A stretch of 64,000 bases of DNA, from the NCBI GenBank assembly GCA_900100325.1, contig LT629697.1, positions 3,345,423 to 3,409,422 on the forward strand. The letters are read 5' to 3'. Below, piece by piece: positions 1 through 7,977 of this stretch (the first letter of the stretch is position 1; the number at the start of each line of letters is the position of its first letter). The DNA comes from Frankineae bacterium MT45. GTDB lineage: Bacteria; Actinomycetota; Actinomycetes; Mycobacteriales; Jatrophihabitantaceae. Under the pieces are notes generated by a model. It did not search any database and was not told the origin of the DNA. It saw only the letters and a program-made list of their open reading frames with translations. Position numbers and translations under genes: made by a program.

Positions 1-1443
1 AACTTCGACGGCATCACCTACGCCAAGGGGGCCAGCGTCCTGAAGCAGCTGGCCGCCTACGTCGGCGTCGAGGACTTCCTCGCCGCGCTGCGCGACTACT
101 TCACCGAACATGCCTACGCCAACACGACCCTCAGCGACCTGCTGCGGGCCCTGGAGAAGACCTCCGGGCGCGACCTCAGCACTTGGTCGACGAGCTGGCT
201 GGAGACGACCGGCATCAACACGATTCGCCCGGAATTCACGCTGGATTCGGCTGGGCACTACGCCAGTTTCGAGCTGGTGCAGGAGGCGCCGCGGCAGGTC
301 GCGACGACCAACGTCGTCCGCCCGCACCGGCTGGCGATCGGCCTTTACAACCACGACCCGGCGACCTCGTCGCTGGTGCGCACTGGCCGCGTCGAACTCG
401 ACCTCGACGCCGAGCGCACGCCGGTGGAGGAGCTCGTCGGAGTCAGTCAGCCGGACCTGCTGATGGTCAACGACGACGACCTCACCTACTGCAAGGCGCG
501 CCTGGACGAGCGCAGCATCAAGACCCTGACCACCGGCGGAATCGCCGAGCTGACGGAGTCGCTGCCCCGCGCACTGGCCTGGTCCTCTGTGTGGGACATG
601 ACCCGCGACGCCGAGGTTCCGGCCCGCGACTACATCGCCCTGGTCGTGGCCGGCGCGGCCGCCGAGAGCAATGTCGGGCTGCTCCAGTCGATCACTCGAC
701 AGGCCCTGCGCGCGCTGGAGATCTACGCCGACCCGAGCTGGGCGCCGGCCGGCTACCAGGCACTGGCCGAGGAGTCACTGCGGGCACTGCACGCGAGTGA
801 GCCGGGGTCAGACCACCAACTGGCCTGGGTGCACGCCTTCCTCGGCTCGGCCCGCAGCCCCGAACATGCCGAGATAATCAAGCAGTTGAGCACCGGGGCG
901 TACGTCGTCGAGGGCCTGGCCGTCGACAACGAACTGCGCTGGTCGATCGTGCAGGCGCTGGCCTCCCGCGGCCTGATCGACGGTGACGGCATCGCCGCCG
1001 AACTAGAGCGGGACCCCTCCGACGCCGGGCACCGGCACGCCGACACCGCACGTGCCCTCATCCCGACGCCGGAGGCCAAGGCGGCGGCCTGGCGGATCGC
1101 GATCGAGGACGGCGGGGTCTCGAACTTCGTACAGAAGGCCGCGGTCGCCGGTTTCGGCACCTCGATCCATTCCGAGCTCCTCACCGGGTACGTCGAGAAG
1201 TACTTCGACGTCATCTCCGACGTCTGGAGCAACCGCAGTGGTGAGCTGGCCCAGACGGCGGTGGTCGGGCTCTTCCCACTCTGGTCCTCCACGGCCAACG
1301 AGACGACGCTGGCCGCGGCCGACGCGTTCCTGGCCCGCACCGACCTCCCCACCGCGCTGCGGCGCCTGGTCAGCGAGGGGCAGGCCGACATTCTCCGATC
1401 GCTGGCCGCCCGCAAGCGCGACGCCGAGGCCGGGGCGGCCTAA
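1..1443 (+). CDS. pepN: Aminopeptidase N (M1 family), C-terminal part, cut by window edge
   Basis: The frame is open from base 1 (reading NFDGITYAKGASVLKQL) to a TAA at 1441-1443, so 480 codons of the 3' part are present and the start lies outside. The opening segment is the stretch after the HExxH zinc site of M1 metallopeptidases; the Tyr in GITYAKG corresponds to the transition-state Tyr of the family. The rest is the helical ERAP1-C-like domain. It would be a cytosolic zinc aminopeptidase removing N-terminal residues from peptides. The zinc ligands themselves are not visible. The strong hairpin just after the stop suggests it ends its transcript alone. In M. tuberculosis pepN (Rv2467) heads a similar neighbourhood. 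Confidence 0.93.
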   Translation, partial: NFDGITYAKGASVLKQLAAYVGVEDFLAALRDYFTEHAYANTTLSDLLRALEKTSGRDLSTWSTSWLETTGINTIRPEFTLDSAGHYASFELVQEAPRQVATTNVVRPHRLAIGLYNHDPATSSLVRTGRVELDLDAERTPVEELVGVSQPDLLMVNDDDLTYCKARLDERSIKTLTTGGIAELTESLPRALAWSSVWDMTRDAEVPARDYIALVVAGAAAESNVGLLQSITRQALRALEIYADPSWAPAGYQALAEESLRALHASEPGSDHQLAWVHAFLGSARSPEHAEIIKQLSTGAYVVEGLAVDNELRWSIVQALASRGLIDGDGIAAELERDPSDAGHRHADTARALIPTPEAKAAAWRIAIEDGGVSNFVQKAAVAGFGTSIHSELLTGYVEKYFDVISDVWSNRSGELAQTAVVGLFPLWSSTANETTLAAADAFLARTDLPTALRRLVSEGQADILRSLAARKRDAEAGAA

Positions 1444-1460
1444 CCAGCAGCACAACGCAG

Positions 1461-1500
1461 ACGAGGGGCCTCGCTCGAATTGAGCGAGGCCCCTCGTTTT
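1461..1500 (+). terminator. Rho-independent terminator of pepN
   Basis: A perfect 16-bp inverted repeat (arms 1461-1476 and 1482-1497) closes a 5-nt loop and is followed by TTT. It sits 17 bp after the pepN stop and between convergent genes. The minus-strand side lacks a T run, so it mainly serves pepN. Confidence 0.9.
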
Positions 1501-1532
1501 GCTGGTACTTGGCGCGTGGGTGGGCTGAGTTA

Positions 1533-1946
1533 CTAGGGCCGACCCGCGGCGTCGGAGAGCATCCGCAGACCGGTGACGATGCCGCCGACCAGGTCACCGT
1601 TGGTGAAGGCGGCCCGCATGCCGAGCGCGGCCAGCGCGCACGCACGGTTCGGCAGCCGAGCACCGGAGATCTCGCCAGTGACGATCTGCAGGACTCGCTG
1701 CCCGGGCGATACCGCGACGAGCACTGAATCGGCGGAGAGCTTTCCGAAGAGGGTCTCCGCCGCCGCCCGCGAAGGGTCGGCCAGTTCGCCCAGATAGAGG
1801 GAGAAGGTGAGGCCGGTCTCGCGACTGGAGAGGGTGATCGCCTCGTCGATGCGAGTCAGCTGACGGGCATTGAACGGGCCGTCATGATCGAGCGGGTCCG
1901 CCGGTCCGTGCGCGACCGGCGCCATTGCTGAGGACTTACCACTCAC
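1533..1946 (-). CDS. DUF5130 family protein (TPM-domain-like)
   Basis: 137 aa, GTG start at 1946 preceded by a good AGGAGG. The central region (RIDEAITLSSRETGLTFSLY, then a segment on releasing or using chemical-looking GQRVLQIVTG) matches the actinobacterial DUF5130 family, related to TPM domains. No signal peptide or clear membrane segment is visible. It overlaps the upstream ctaJ by 11 bp, so the two are translated together. A mycobacterial homologue next to ctaJ has been reported as a possible respiratory-supercomplex-associated factor (recalled, not checked). A role with cytochrome aa3 oxidase is therefore an inference from context. Confidence 0.8.
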   Translation of the reverse strand: MSGKSSAMAPVAHGPADPLDHDGPFNARQLTRIDEAITLSSRETGLTFSLYLGELADPSRAAAETLFGKLSADSVLVAVSPGQRVLQIVTGEISGARLPNRACALAALGMRAAFTNGDLVGGIVTGLRMLSDAAGRP

Positions 1947-2196
1947 CGCTTGCTCCTCCTACCGCCTCGACCAGTGGGCTGGCCTGACCTGATTCGATGG
2001 CGAGGATCTCGTCGCCGTGGGCGGTGCCCTCAACCGGGTGCGGCAGGTACCAGATCGGCGGATATGACCATCCACGACCGGGTCGGTAGCGCGACGCGTG
2101 CTTGAGTTCGGCCGGGCCGTAGATGACGGCGAAGACGGTGGCGATGAAGGCCAACGGGATACCGACGAAGACCAGCGCGGTCTGAACGATGTTCAA
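1936..2196 (-). CDS. ctaJ: aa3-type cytochrome oxidase accessory subunit CtaJ
   Basis: 86 aa, TTG start at 2194-2196 with an AGGAGAG ribosome site 6-7 nt upstream. One N-terminal membrane helix (about residues 7-26, FVGIPLAFIATVFAVIYGPA) is followed by a Tyr/Pro-rich tail with PIWYLPHPVEG, the signature of the small actinobacterial CtaJ subunit seen in the mycobacterial bcc-aa3 supercomplex. It would sit in the cytoplasmic membrane. It overlaps the DUF5130 gene by 11 bp and is divergent from the secreted lipase. The main oxidase genes are not in this window. Confidence 0.78.
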   Translation of the reverse strand: MNIVQTALVFVGIPLAFIATVFAVIYGPAELKHASRYRPGRGWSYPPIWYLPHPVEGTAHGDEILAIESGQASPLVEAVGGASGEW

Positions 2197-2569
2197 GACT
2201 GGCTCTCCTGACTACAGAGGGGATGGCGGCAGACCGGCGTCCATGACGGGTGCCAATTGGACGAACTCCGGCGCACTGCCATCGCTACGGTATCGAACTG
2301 ACCTGGGGGCACTGGCCGCGGCTCCCCAACGAGCACCGGCGAACGGCAAAATTGTCCGATTGAAACCCCGGATTCACGGTTAAATACGGACAAAACCTCT
2401 ACCCGGTACCGCCAGCACTGGAAAAAGTTCCGTCAACTTGTTGACTCGTGAGTAACTTCACGTTAATACTTCCGTTGCGTGTAGAAGGTCCGCCGAAATG
2501 TGACCTACCTATCGCCCAATGGCGACAAATCGCCGTCGGACAGGGACCCACGGGGAACGAGGGACAAAA
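2197..2569. other. Intergenic region between ctaJ and the secreted lipase
   Basis: 373 bp without a credible gene. It must hold divergent promoters for ctaJ (minus) and the lipase (plus). The lipase-proximal 170 bp is clearly AT-richer than the surroundings, and contains a perfect GTCAAC-TT-GTTGAC palindrome at 2432-2445. No RNA gene or riboswitch fold was recognised. Confidence 0.6.
2432..2445. promoter_or_regulatory. Operator-like palindrome upstream of the lipase gene
   Basis: GTCAACTTGTTGAC is a perfect 6-2-6 palindrome, 124 bp upstream of the proposed lipase start in an AT-rich stretch. It resembles a dimeric repressor or activator site. No cognate regulator gene is adjacent, so its function is inferred from symmetry only. 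Confidence 0.35.
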
Positions 2570-3862
2570 GTGAAGAAACGGTTAATTTCCGCCGTTGCAG
2601 CGCTCGCTTGCGGTGCGGGCGCGGTAGTAGCGGTTGCAGCCACTGGGACGGCTGTATCCGCGCTCGGCTCATGTAACGCCGATGCGAACGGCATCTACAA
2701 CGCGCCCAGCAGCGTCACCAGCGCTCCGGGCACTCTGCTGGCCTGCCGGTCGGTAACGCTCAGCCAGGTGCCGGGCAGCATCTCGATGAAGGCCTGGCAG
2801 GTCCAGTACGCCTCTATCGACTCCAACGGCAACAAGGTCGCCGTCTCCGGCACCGTCGCCGTTCCGACGGCAGCCTGGACCGGCAAGGGCAGCCGTCCGG
2901 TCATCGCCTTCAACCCGGGCACGCTGGGCCTCGGCTCGCAGTGCGCCTTCTCCAAGCAGCTCGCCGGCGCCTACCAGGACGAGTACGAGGGCGACAACAT
3001 CGCCTCCTTCCTGAAGGCCGGCTTCGCAGTCGCCGCCACCGACGGCATCGGCTACCTCAACGGCCAGGTTCACCCCTACGTCGTTGGCGCCAACGCCGGG
3101 CACGCGATGCTCGACATCGCCCGCACCTCCACCCAGATCCCGGGCGACGGCCTCACCGCCGGACTCCAGGTCGGACTCTCCGGTTACTCCGAGGGTGGCC
3201 AGGCGTCGCTCTGGGCGGCCCAGCTCGCGGCGAGCTACGCGCCTGACCTCAACGTCGTCGGCGACGCCGCCGGTGGCGTCCCGGGTGACCTGAAGCTGAC
3301 CGCTTCTCAGCTCGAGGGTGGCCCGTTCTTCGGCTTCCTGGCTGACGCGGTCGTCGGCATCATCACCTCGCACCCGTCGTTCCCGGTGAACCAGTACATC
3401 AACAGCACCGGTACGTCGGCCTTCGCTCAGGCCAAGACCCTCTGCCTCCTCGGCACCCTGGCCGCCTTCGCCGGCGGCAAGGTGGAGAACTTCACCACCC
3501 AGGGTCTGACGCTGGACCAGCTGTACGCATTGGCCGACCCGAGCGGTTACACGGTTAGCCAGTACCTGGACAGCCAGAAGCTCGGCGTGAACATCGGCAA
3601 GCCGGGTTCGGGCGCGCAGTACACGATCAAGTTCCCGGTCTTCCAGTACCGCGGTGCGGCCGAAGAGGTCATCAACACCAAGACCGAGAACGCCACCCGT
3701 GACGCCTACTGCAAGGCTGGAATCCAGACCCAGTGGAACCAGGGCTACCTGGCCGAGCACCTCACCACTGACAACAACGCCATCCCGGACGTCACCAAGT
3801 TCTTCACCGACCGGTTCAACGGCGCGTCCTTCAGCAACAACTGCTGGCTCCCGTCGATCTGA
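2570..3862 (+). CDS. Secreted lipase/esterase (LIP family, alpha/beta-hydrolase)
   Basis: GTG start at 2570 chosen over an in-frame ATG at 2519 because it has an AGGGA site and begins directly with a signal peptide (MKKRLISAV, hydrophobic to about residue 28, AVSA-type cleavage). 430 aa. The mature protein has the secretory-lipase layout: FNPGTLG oxyanion region, then the nucleophile elbow GYSEGG with Ser207, and a C-terminal part with DPSG and AEHLTTDN segments that may carry Asp and His. It would hydrolyse triacylglycerols or other esters outside the cell. Monocistronic: a terminator follows at 3900. Substrate cannot be told. Confidence 0.86.
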   Translation: MKKRLISAVAALACGAGAVVAVAATGTAVSALGSCNADANGIYNAPSSVTSAPGTLLACRSVTLSQVPGSISMKAWQVQYASIDSNGNKVAVSGTVAVPTAAWTGKGSRPVIAFNPGTLGLGSQCAFSKQLAGAYQDEYEGDNIASFLKAGFAVAATDGIGYLNGQVHPYVVGANAGHAMLDIARTSTQIPGDGLTAGLQVGLSGYSEGGQASLWAAQLAASYAPDLNVVGDAAGGVPGDLKLTASQLEGGPFFGFLADAVVGIITSHPSFPVNQYINSTGTSAFAQAKTLCLLGTLAAFAGGKVENFTTQGLTLDQLYALADPSGYTVSQYLDSQKLGVNIGKPGSGAQYTIKFPVFQYRGAAEEVINTKTENATRDAYCKAGIQTQWNQGYLAEHLTTDNNAIPDVTKFFTDRFNGASFSNNCWLPSI

Positions 3863-3899
3863 TAGTTCAGATCTGACGTACCTGCAGTAGCAACACCCG

Positions 3900-3941
3900 A
3901 CGGTGGTGCGGCCCGAGAGGGTCGCACCACCGTTCTGTTTT
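3900..3941 (+). terminator. Terminator of the secreted lipase gene
   Basis: An 11-bp stem (ACGGTGGTGCG, 3900-3910, pairing with 3923-3933) closes a 12-nt loop and is followed by the T-rich TCTGTTTTC. It begins 38 bp after the lipase stop. Confidence 0.85.
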
Positions 3942-3982
3942 CCGCGGCTGTATGAGTTGGTCACACTCGACTGGTCAGGGAT

Positions 3983-4013
3983 GCCTAACCTAGGTATGGT
4001 TAGCCTAACTTCG
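3983..4013 (+). promoter_or_regulatory. DtxR/IdeR-type iron box upstream of bfd
   Basis: Positions 3995-4013 read TATGGTTAGCCTAACTTCG, matching about 14 of 19 positions of the IdeR/DtxR consensus including the GGTTAGSCTAAC core. A further GCCTAACCTAGG at 3983-3994 looks like a second, overlapping half. It lies 49 bp before the proposed bfd start, where an iron-loaded repressor would block transcription. Confidence 0.72.
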
Positions 4014-4061
4014 CTCGTCGACACTATTTGGCCCGTCGCAACCCGTCTGGAGGTCCGCTCG

Positions 4062-4256
4062 TTGTTCGCCTGCATCTGTCACGCCGTCACCGAGGACCAG
4101 ATCGGCCACGCGATCGACTCGGGCGCCGGCTCGATCGAGGCGGTGGGCCTGCAGACCGGCGCCGGTACCGGCTGCGGCACCTGCCATGACCGGATCGATG
4201 AGCTGATTGAACTTCGCTGCGGGAGCTGCCCGCTGGCTGCACTCCAGGTCGCCTGA
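4062..4256 (+). CDS. bfd: Bacterioferritin-associated ferredoxin (BFD-like [2Fe-2S])
   Basis: 64 aa from a TTG at 4062 with GGAGG 8 nt upstream; this start gives the exact family length. Cys4, Cys6, Cys38 and Cys41 (ACIC and GCGTC) occupy the positions of the [2Fe-2S] ligands in the known Bfd proteins, in a helix-turn-helix BFD fold. Bfd reduces the haem of bacterioferritin and releases stored iron under starvation. The iron box upstream agrees with that use, and a bacterioferritin gene lies 3.2 kb downstream but in a separate unit. Two extra Cys in the tail (CGSC, about residues 53-56) are outside the classical cluster. Confidence 0.88.
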   Translation: MFACICHAVTEDQIGHAIDSGAGSIEAVGLQTGAGTGCGTCHDRIDELIELRCGSCPLAALQVA

Positions 4257-4331
4257 CCCTTCCTGCACTGGATCGACGCCCTCCGCACCACTACTTCTCA
4301 AGAGCCGGGTCGCCGAACCGATCAGATAGCT

Positions 4332-5306
4332 ATGACTCGACGCCCCCTGGTCAGCGTGCTGGTGCCCACCTACAACGGGGAGCGCTACCTCGACGCGGCA
4401 CTGAGCTGCCTGCAGGAGCAGACCTATCGCAACCTCGAGGTGCTGATCCGCGATGACGGGTCCACCGACGCCACCGCCGAGATCGCTGCCCGATACACCG
4501 ATACCGATCCCCGGTTCCACTACGTGGTGGCCCCCAGCAATTCCGGATCCACTGGAAACATGATCGAGTTGCTGAAGCTGGCCTCCGGGGAGTACATCAA
4601 GGTGCTCAACCAGGATGACCTCCTCGCACCGCGCTGCATCGAGCGCTTGCTGCAGCCGATGCTGCGCGACCCGGCAATCGTTCTCTCGAGCTCGAGGCGC
4701 CGCCTCATCGACGCCAACGGCGACGTACTACCCGACACCATGTTCTCCGAGCCGCTCGCCGAGACCGACTCCCGCATGGATGGGCGCGACCTGATCCGGC
4801 ACGTCATCCGGTCGGTCAACAACCAGATCGGCGAGCCGAGTACGGTGCTGTTCCGCAACGGCCTCATCGAGCCCGAGGAGACGTTCACGATCGACGGCGT
4901 GACCTACCTGGTCAACAACGACATCGCCCTCTGGTTCAAGCTGCTGATGCACGGCGACGCCTACTACCGGGTAGCGCCGCTGAGCAGCTTCCGCCTGCAC
5001 GACGAACAACGGTCGGCCGACGTGCACGAGTTCGTCACCGGCACCTGTGAGTGGCCGCATCTCATCGAGGCGGCGGTACGCCGTGGAGTCATCCGGCCCG
5101 GGCTGGAGGTGGAGATGGTCGTGCGGCTGCACGCACTATGGCTCGGTGCGATGCCAGAGCGACTGGCGCCGCTCCCAACCGAGGAGCGTGCGCATGAAGA
5201 GGCCCGCACCGCCGCCTGCATCGAGCACCTGCTCCGACTGATGGCGCTAACCCCAGCCGACCTGCAATCCGGTCGGCAATCGGACCTGCAGGGCATCGCC
5301 GGCTAG
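4332..5306 (+). CDS. Family 2 glycosyltransferase (GT-A fold)
   Basis: 324 aa. The N-terminus VSVLVPTYNGERYLDAAL and the DDGSTD motif (about residues 40-45) are the nucleotide-sugar binding features of GT2 enzymes; NQDD at about residue 94-97 takes the place of the DXD metal motif. No membrane segment, so a cytosolic or membrane-peripheral inverting transferase. Its end overlaps the next gene tail-to-tail by 4 bp. Donor and acceptor are unknown; the neighbouring GT-B gene suggests both add sugars to a surface glycan or glycolipid. Confidence 0.85.
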   Translation: MTRRPLVSVLVPTYNGERYLDAALSCLQEQTYRNLEVLIRDDGSTDATAEIAARYTDTDPRFHYVVAPSNSGSTGNMIELLKLASGEYIKVLNQDDLLAPRCIERLLQPMLRDPAIVLSSSRRRLIDANGDVLPDTMFSEPLAETDSRMDGRDLIRHVIRSVNNQIGEPSTVLFRNGLIEPEETFTIDGVTYLVNNDIALWFKLLMHGDAYYRVAPLSSFRLHDEQRSADVHEFVTGTCEWPHLIEAAVRRGVIRPGLEVEMVVRLHALWLGAMPERLAPLPTEERAHEEARTAACIEHLLRLMALTPADLQSGRQSDLQGIAG

Positions 5307-7228
5307 AGCTGCCAGTCCCGACGCAGCGCCCGGGCGATGGACTCCACGCGATCGAGCCCGTTCGGGTCGGGGGCGACATTGAAGACGACACCGTCGACGA
5401 ACGAGCTCGCCAGCTCGATCGATACCTGACCGCAGTTCTCCGGGTCGAGCCCCAGCTGGGCCAGGAGCCCAAGGGCCAGCGTCGTGTTCGCGTCGTCGTC
5501 GGCGTAGGCGGGCGGCAGGCTCAGCGTGACGAGCGGCTCTCGACTCGCGAGCTTGAGTGCGCGCAGCGCCCAGGCCCGCGCGTTCTGCCAGCCGGGCTGT
5601 ACGCGGACGCGGAGCCGCGGCTGAGAGCCAGAGCGATCGGCCTCGGCCATCAACCAGGCCGCCATGAGCTCGTCGTAGAGGCCGTCACTCGCGATCTGCA
5701 GATAGGGAAGGGTCGGCAAAGCCTGATCGAACGCGAAGCTCGCGCGGCCGGGACGGGCGTAGCGCAGGAGTTCCTCGTAGTATTCGGCGCCGATGCAGCG
5801 CTGCGACGCAGGTGTAGCACTCGATTCGACGGACTCGGCACCGCGCGCACGTGCGTAGAGCGCCTCCAACGACGCACGCCAACCCTCCCCCGCGTGCGCT
5901 GCCCGGACCGACGCCTGCAAGGCTGCGCCCCGCTGCCGGCGAAGCTCTGTAGACGCCGCGAGTTCGCTCAGTTGATCCAGGTACTCCTCGAGGTTGTCGA
6001 TGCCTTCGCCGATGCCCGGCGATTGCGCCGTCCAGACCTCGCTGTAGTGGTCGGTCTGCTGCAGGCTGAGCACCGGAATCCCGGCTTCTGCGGCTTCCAG
6101 CACCGCTGTCCCGGTGGAGACGGGATATCCGTCGAGGTAGATGTCGGCGGCCGCGTAGAGCATGTCGGCGTCCGGTAGCAGGCCCACCGCGCGAACCCGT
6201 CCGGGGTACTTGTCGGCCAGGTGCTGCCACGGTCCGTCAGCGGTCGGCCCCACGACGAAGAGACAGAGTGTCGGGATGCGACCGAGGATGACGTCAGCTA
6301 AGTCGGTGAAGCCAGTCCCGAAGACGGGGAGCAGTTTCGCCGGCGTGGCGATACAGATGGCGAGCACGCTCGAGTCGTCGGCCGCAGTGAACTGCTCGAG
6401 CAGGTCGCTGCGGGAGTAGCTCTTCGGCGCCGGGTCGATCGACAACGGCAGCAGCGCCAACCGCTCGGGCGCGACCTGACGCAGCTGGGCACTGACCCGC
6501 TGGCCGATCTCGCGGTTGTCGCAGATGAGGTCGGCGGCGCCGACACCAAGCCAGTAGGTGTGGTCCGCGTGGTTCTCCAGGATGATCGGCGGGCGCGCTC
6601 CGGGCAGGTTCGCCGCGGCCAGCATCACGCTGTCGAAGGGGTGCACGTGGGCGACGACGACGTCGACGTCGCGCATCAGCTCGCGCAGGGCGTGGGCCTG
6701 GTCGGCAAGGCTGTCGTAGGCGCTGCGAAGGTCATACACCTGTCCACCGGATGCGATCGCCGCGTTGAGGAGTTCGGTCGGCGCCGAACCGCTCTGATTG
6801 GTCAACACCAGGTCGCTGACGCGCGAGTCGCGGCCCATCCAGCGCCAGGCCAGCCGGGAATGCCCGCCGATGCCCGAGGCGTGCGTCAGGACGTGTAGCA
6901 CCCGGCCCGTGCGTCGATCGCGTTCCACCAGCGGAGCCGGCTCGTCGCCCCGAACTGCGGTGATGACCAGGGACTCGAGGTGCGGGTCAGCGAGGACGCC
7001 GATCGGCGAGACGTAGGCGAAGTCGGCGGCGACGGCGGCGGCCCGCAGCACCCGCTCCACGTCGTTGTCGGCCGCGCAGCGCTCAGCCACCCTGACCAGG
7101 GCGTCGTAGGCGGCCCGATTGCGCAGCAGCGCCCCAGCGGCGGTCTCGGCCGTCAACGCTGCTGATGCTCCGGCGCCTTCTCTGGCCGGCCGCAGGTCTG
7201 ATCTCTGAGCCGTAGCGACCGCTGTCAC
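5303..7228 (-). CDS. Large glycosyltransferase, GT-B fold with extra terminal domains
   Basis: 641 aa, GTG start at 7228 with only a weak ribosome site, so the N-terminus is uncertain. Residues about 100-440 resemble GT4 transferases: ThASGIGGHSRLAWRW (loop of the acceptor domain), HVHPFD, NHADHTYWLG, and C-domain GLLPDADMLYAAADIYLDGYP followed by E-x7-E-like TGTAVLEAAEAGIPVL. Before it lie about 100 residues and after it about 200 residues of unfamiliar sequence ending in a short alpha/beta segment. Converges with the GT2 gene, so it is not in the same operon. Substrate unknown. Confidence 0.72.
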   Translation of the reverse strand: MTAVATAQRSDLRPAREGAGASAALTAETAAGALLRNRAAYDALVRVAERCAADNDVERVLRAAAVAADFAYVSPIGVLADPHLESLVITAVRGDEPAPLVERDRRTGRVLHVLTHASGIGGHSRLAWRWMGRDSRVSDLVLTNQSGSAPTELLNAAIASGGQVYDLRSAYDSLADQAHALRELMRDVDVVVAHVHPFDSVMLAAANLPGARPPIILENHADHTYWLGVGAADLICDNREIGQRVSAQLRQVAPERLALLPLSIDPAPKSYSRSDLLEQFTAADDSSVLAICIATPAKLLPVFGTGFTDLADVILGRIPTLCLFVVGPTADGPWQHLADKYPGRVRAVGLLPDADMLYAAADIYLDGYPVSTGTAVLEAAEAGIPVLSLQQTDHYSEVWTAQSPGIGEGIDNLEEYLDQLSELAASTELRRQRGAALQASVRAAHAGEGWRASLEALYARARGAESVESSATPASQRCIGAEYYEELLRYARPGRASFAFDQALPTLPYLQIASDGLYDELMAAWLMAEADRSGSQPRLRVRVQPGWQNARAWALRALKLASREPLVTLSLPPAYADDDANTTLALGLLAQLGLDPENCGQVSIELASSFVDGVVFNVAPDPNGLDRVESIARALRRDWQL

Positions 7229-7459
7229 GCTGTCGATTCCGGGCCGGGGAGCTCCGCCGACATCCGGGGAGGAGCGGCCGCGCTGGCGGTGATCGAAGTC
7301 TGGGTGGCGCGCAACCCCGGCATCGCAGATTCCATACCGATCTGTACGGCAACCGCGTGCCCGACTTGAGAGCTTTGATCAGACGTCCTGCGGCGCGACG
7401 TATCGACTCGAGCCCGACGCTGGAGTCGTCAGGCTCCTGTTTCCTTCGGTTCGGCCGCG

Positions 7460-7465
7460 TAGGAT
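7460..7465 (+). promoter_or_regulatory. Probable -10 box of bfr, giving a leaderless transcript
   Basis: TAGGAT ends 6 nt before the bfr ATG at 7472, and no Shine-Dalgarno sequence lies between. This is the spacing of leaderless actinobacterial promoters. A -35 element is not clear. Confidence 0.4.
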
Positions 7466-7471
7466 CCTGCT

Positions 7472-7951
7472 ATGCGCGGAGACCAGCGAGTAATCGAGTA
7501 TCTGAACGAGCAGTTGACGGCGGAGCTCACCGCGATCAATCAGTACTTCCTGCACGCGAAGATGCAGGAGAACTTCGGTTGGACGAAGCTGGCCCGCTAC
7601 ACGAAGTCCGAGTCGATCGACGAGATGCGTCACGCCGAGATCCTCACCGACCGCATCCTCTTCCTGGACGGGCTGCCGAACTACCAGCGGCTCTTCCCGA
7701 TCCGTATCGGGCACACGCTCAAAGAGATGTTCGAGTCCGATATGGCGGTGGAGGCCGAGGCCATCGACCGACTGCGTCAGGGCGCTGAGTACATGCGAAG
7801 CGTCTCCGACATCACCAGCGCGAAGCTCTTCGAAACCATCCTGGCCGACGAGGAGCACCACATCGACTACCTGGAGACCCAGCTCGCGCTGCTGGAGAAG
7901 CTCGGCGAGCAGCTCTACATCGCCCAGCTGGTCGAGCAGCCGAGCAGTTAA
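7472..7951 (+). CDS. bfr: Bacterioferritin (haem-containing iron storage protein)
   Basis: 159 aa, full family length. All ferroxidase-centre ligands are at their canonical numbers: Glu18, Glu51, His54, Glu94, Glu127 and His130, and the haem-coordinating Met52 (DEMRHAEIL) is present, which separates bacterioferritin from haem-free ferritins. Twenty-four subunits form a shell that oxidises Fe(II) and stores ferric mineral in the cytoplasm. Monocistronic, with a possible leaderless promoter. The Bfd-like partner at 4062 would supply electrons for iron release. Confidence 0.95.
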   Translation: MRGDQRVIEYLNEQLTAELTAINQYFLHAKMQENFGWTKLARYTKSESIDEMRHAEILTDRILFLDGLPNYQRLFPIRIGHTLKEMFESDMAVEAEAIDRLRQGAEYMRSVSDITSAKLFETILADEEHHIDYLETQLALLEKLGEQLYIAQLVEQPSS

Positions 7952-7977
7952 GCAATCAGCAGCTAAGTAGCCGGTAG

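Noticed and set aside
2669-4075. 468-aa open frame on the minus strand across the lipase gene
   Set aside because: It is antisense to a well-supported secreted lipase, has repetitive Val/Gly/Arg composition of high-GC shadow frames and matches no family.
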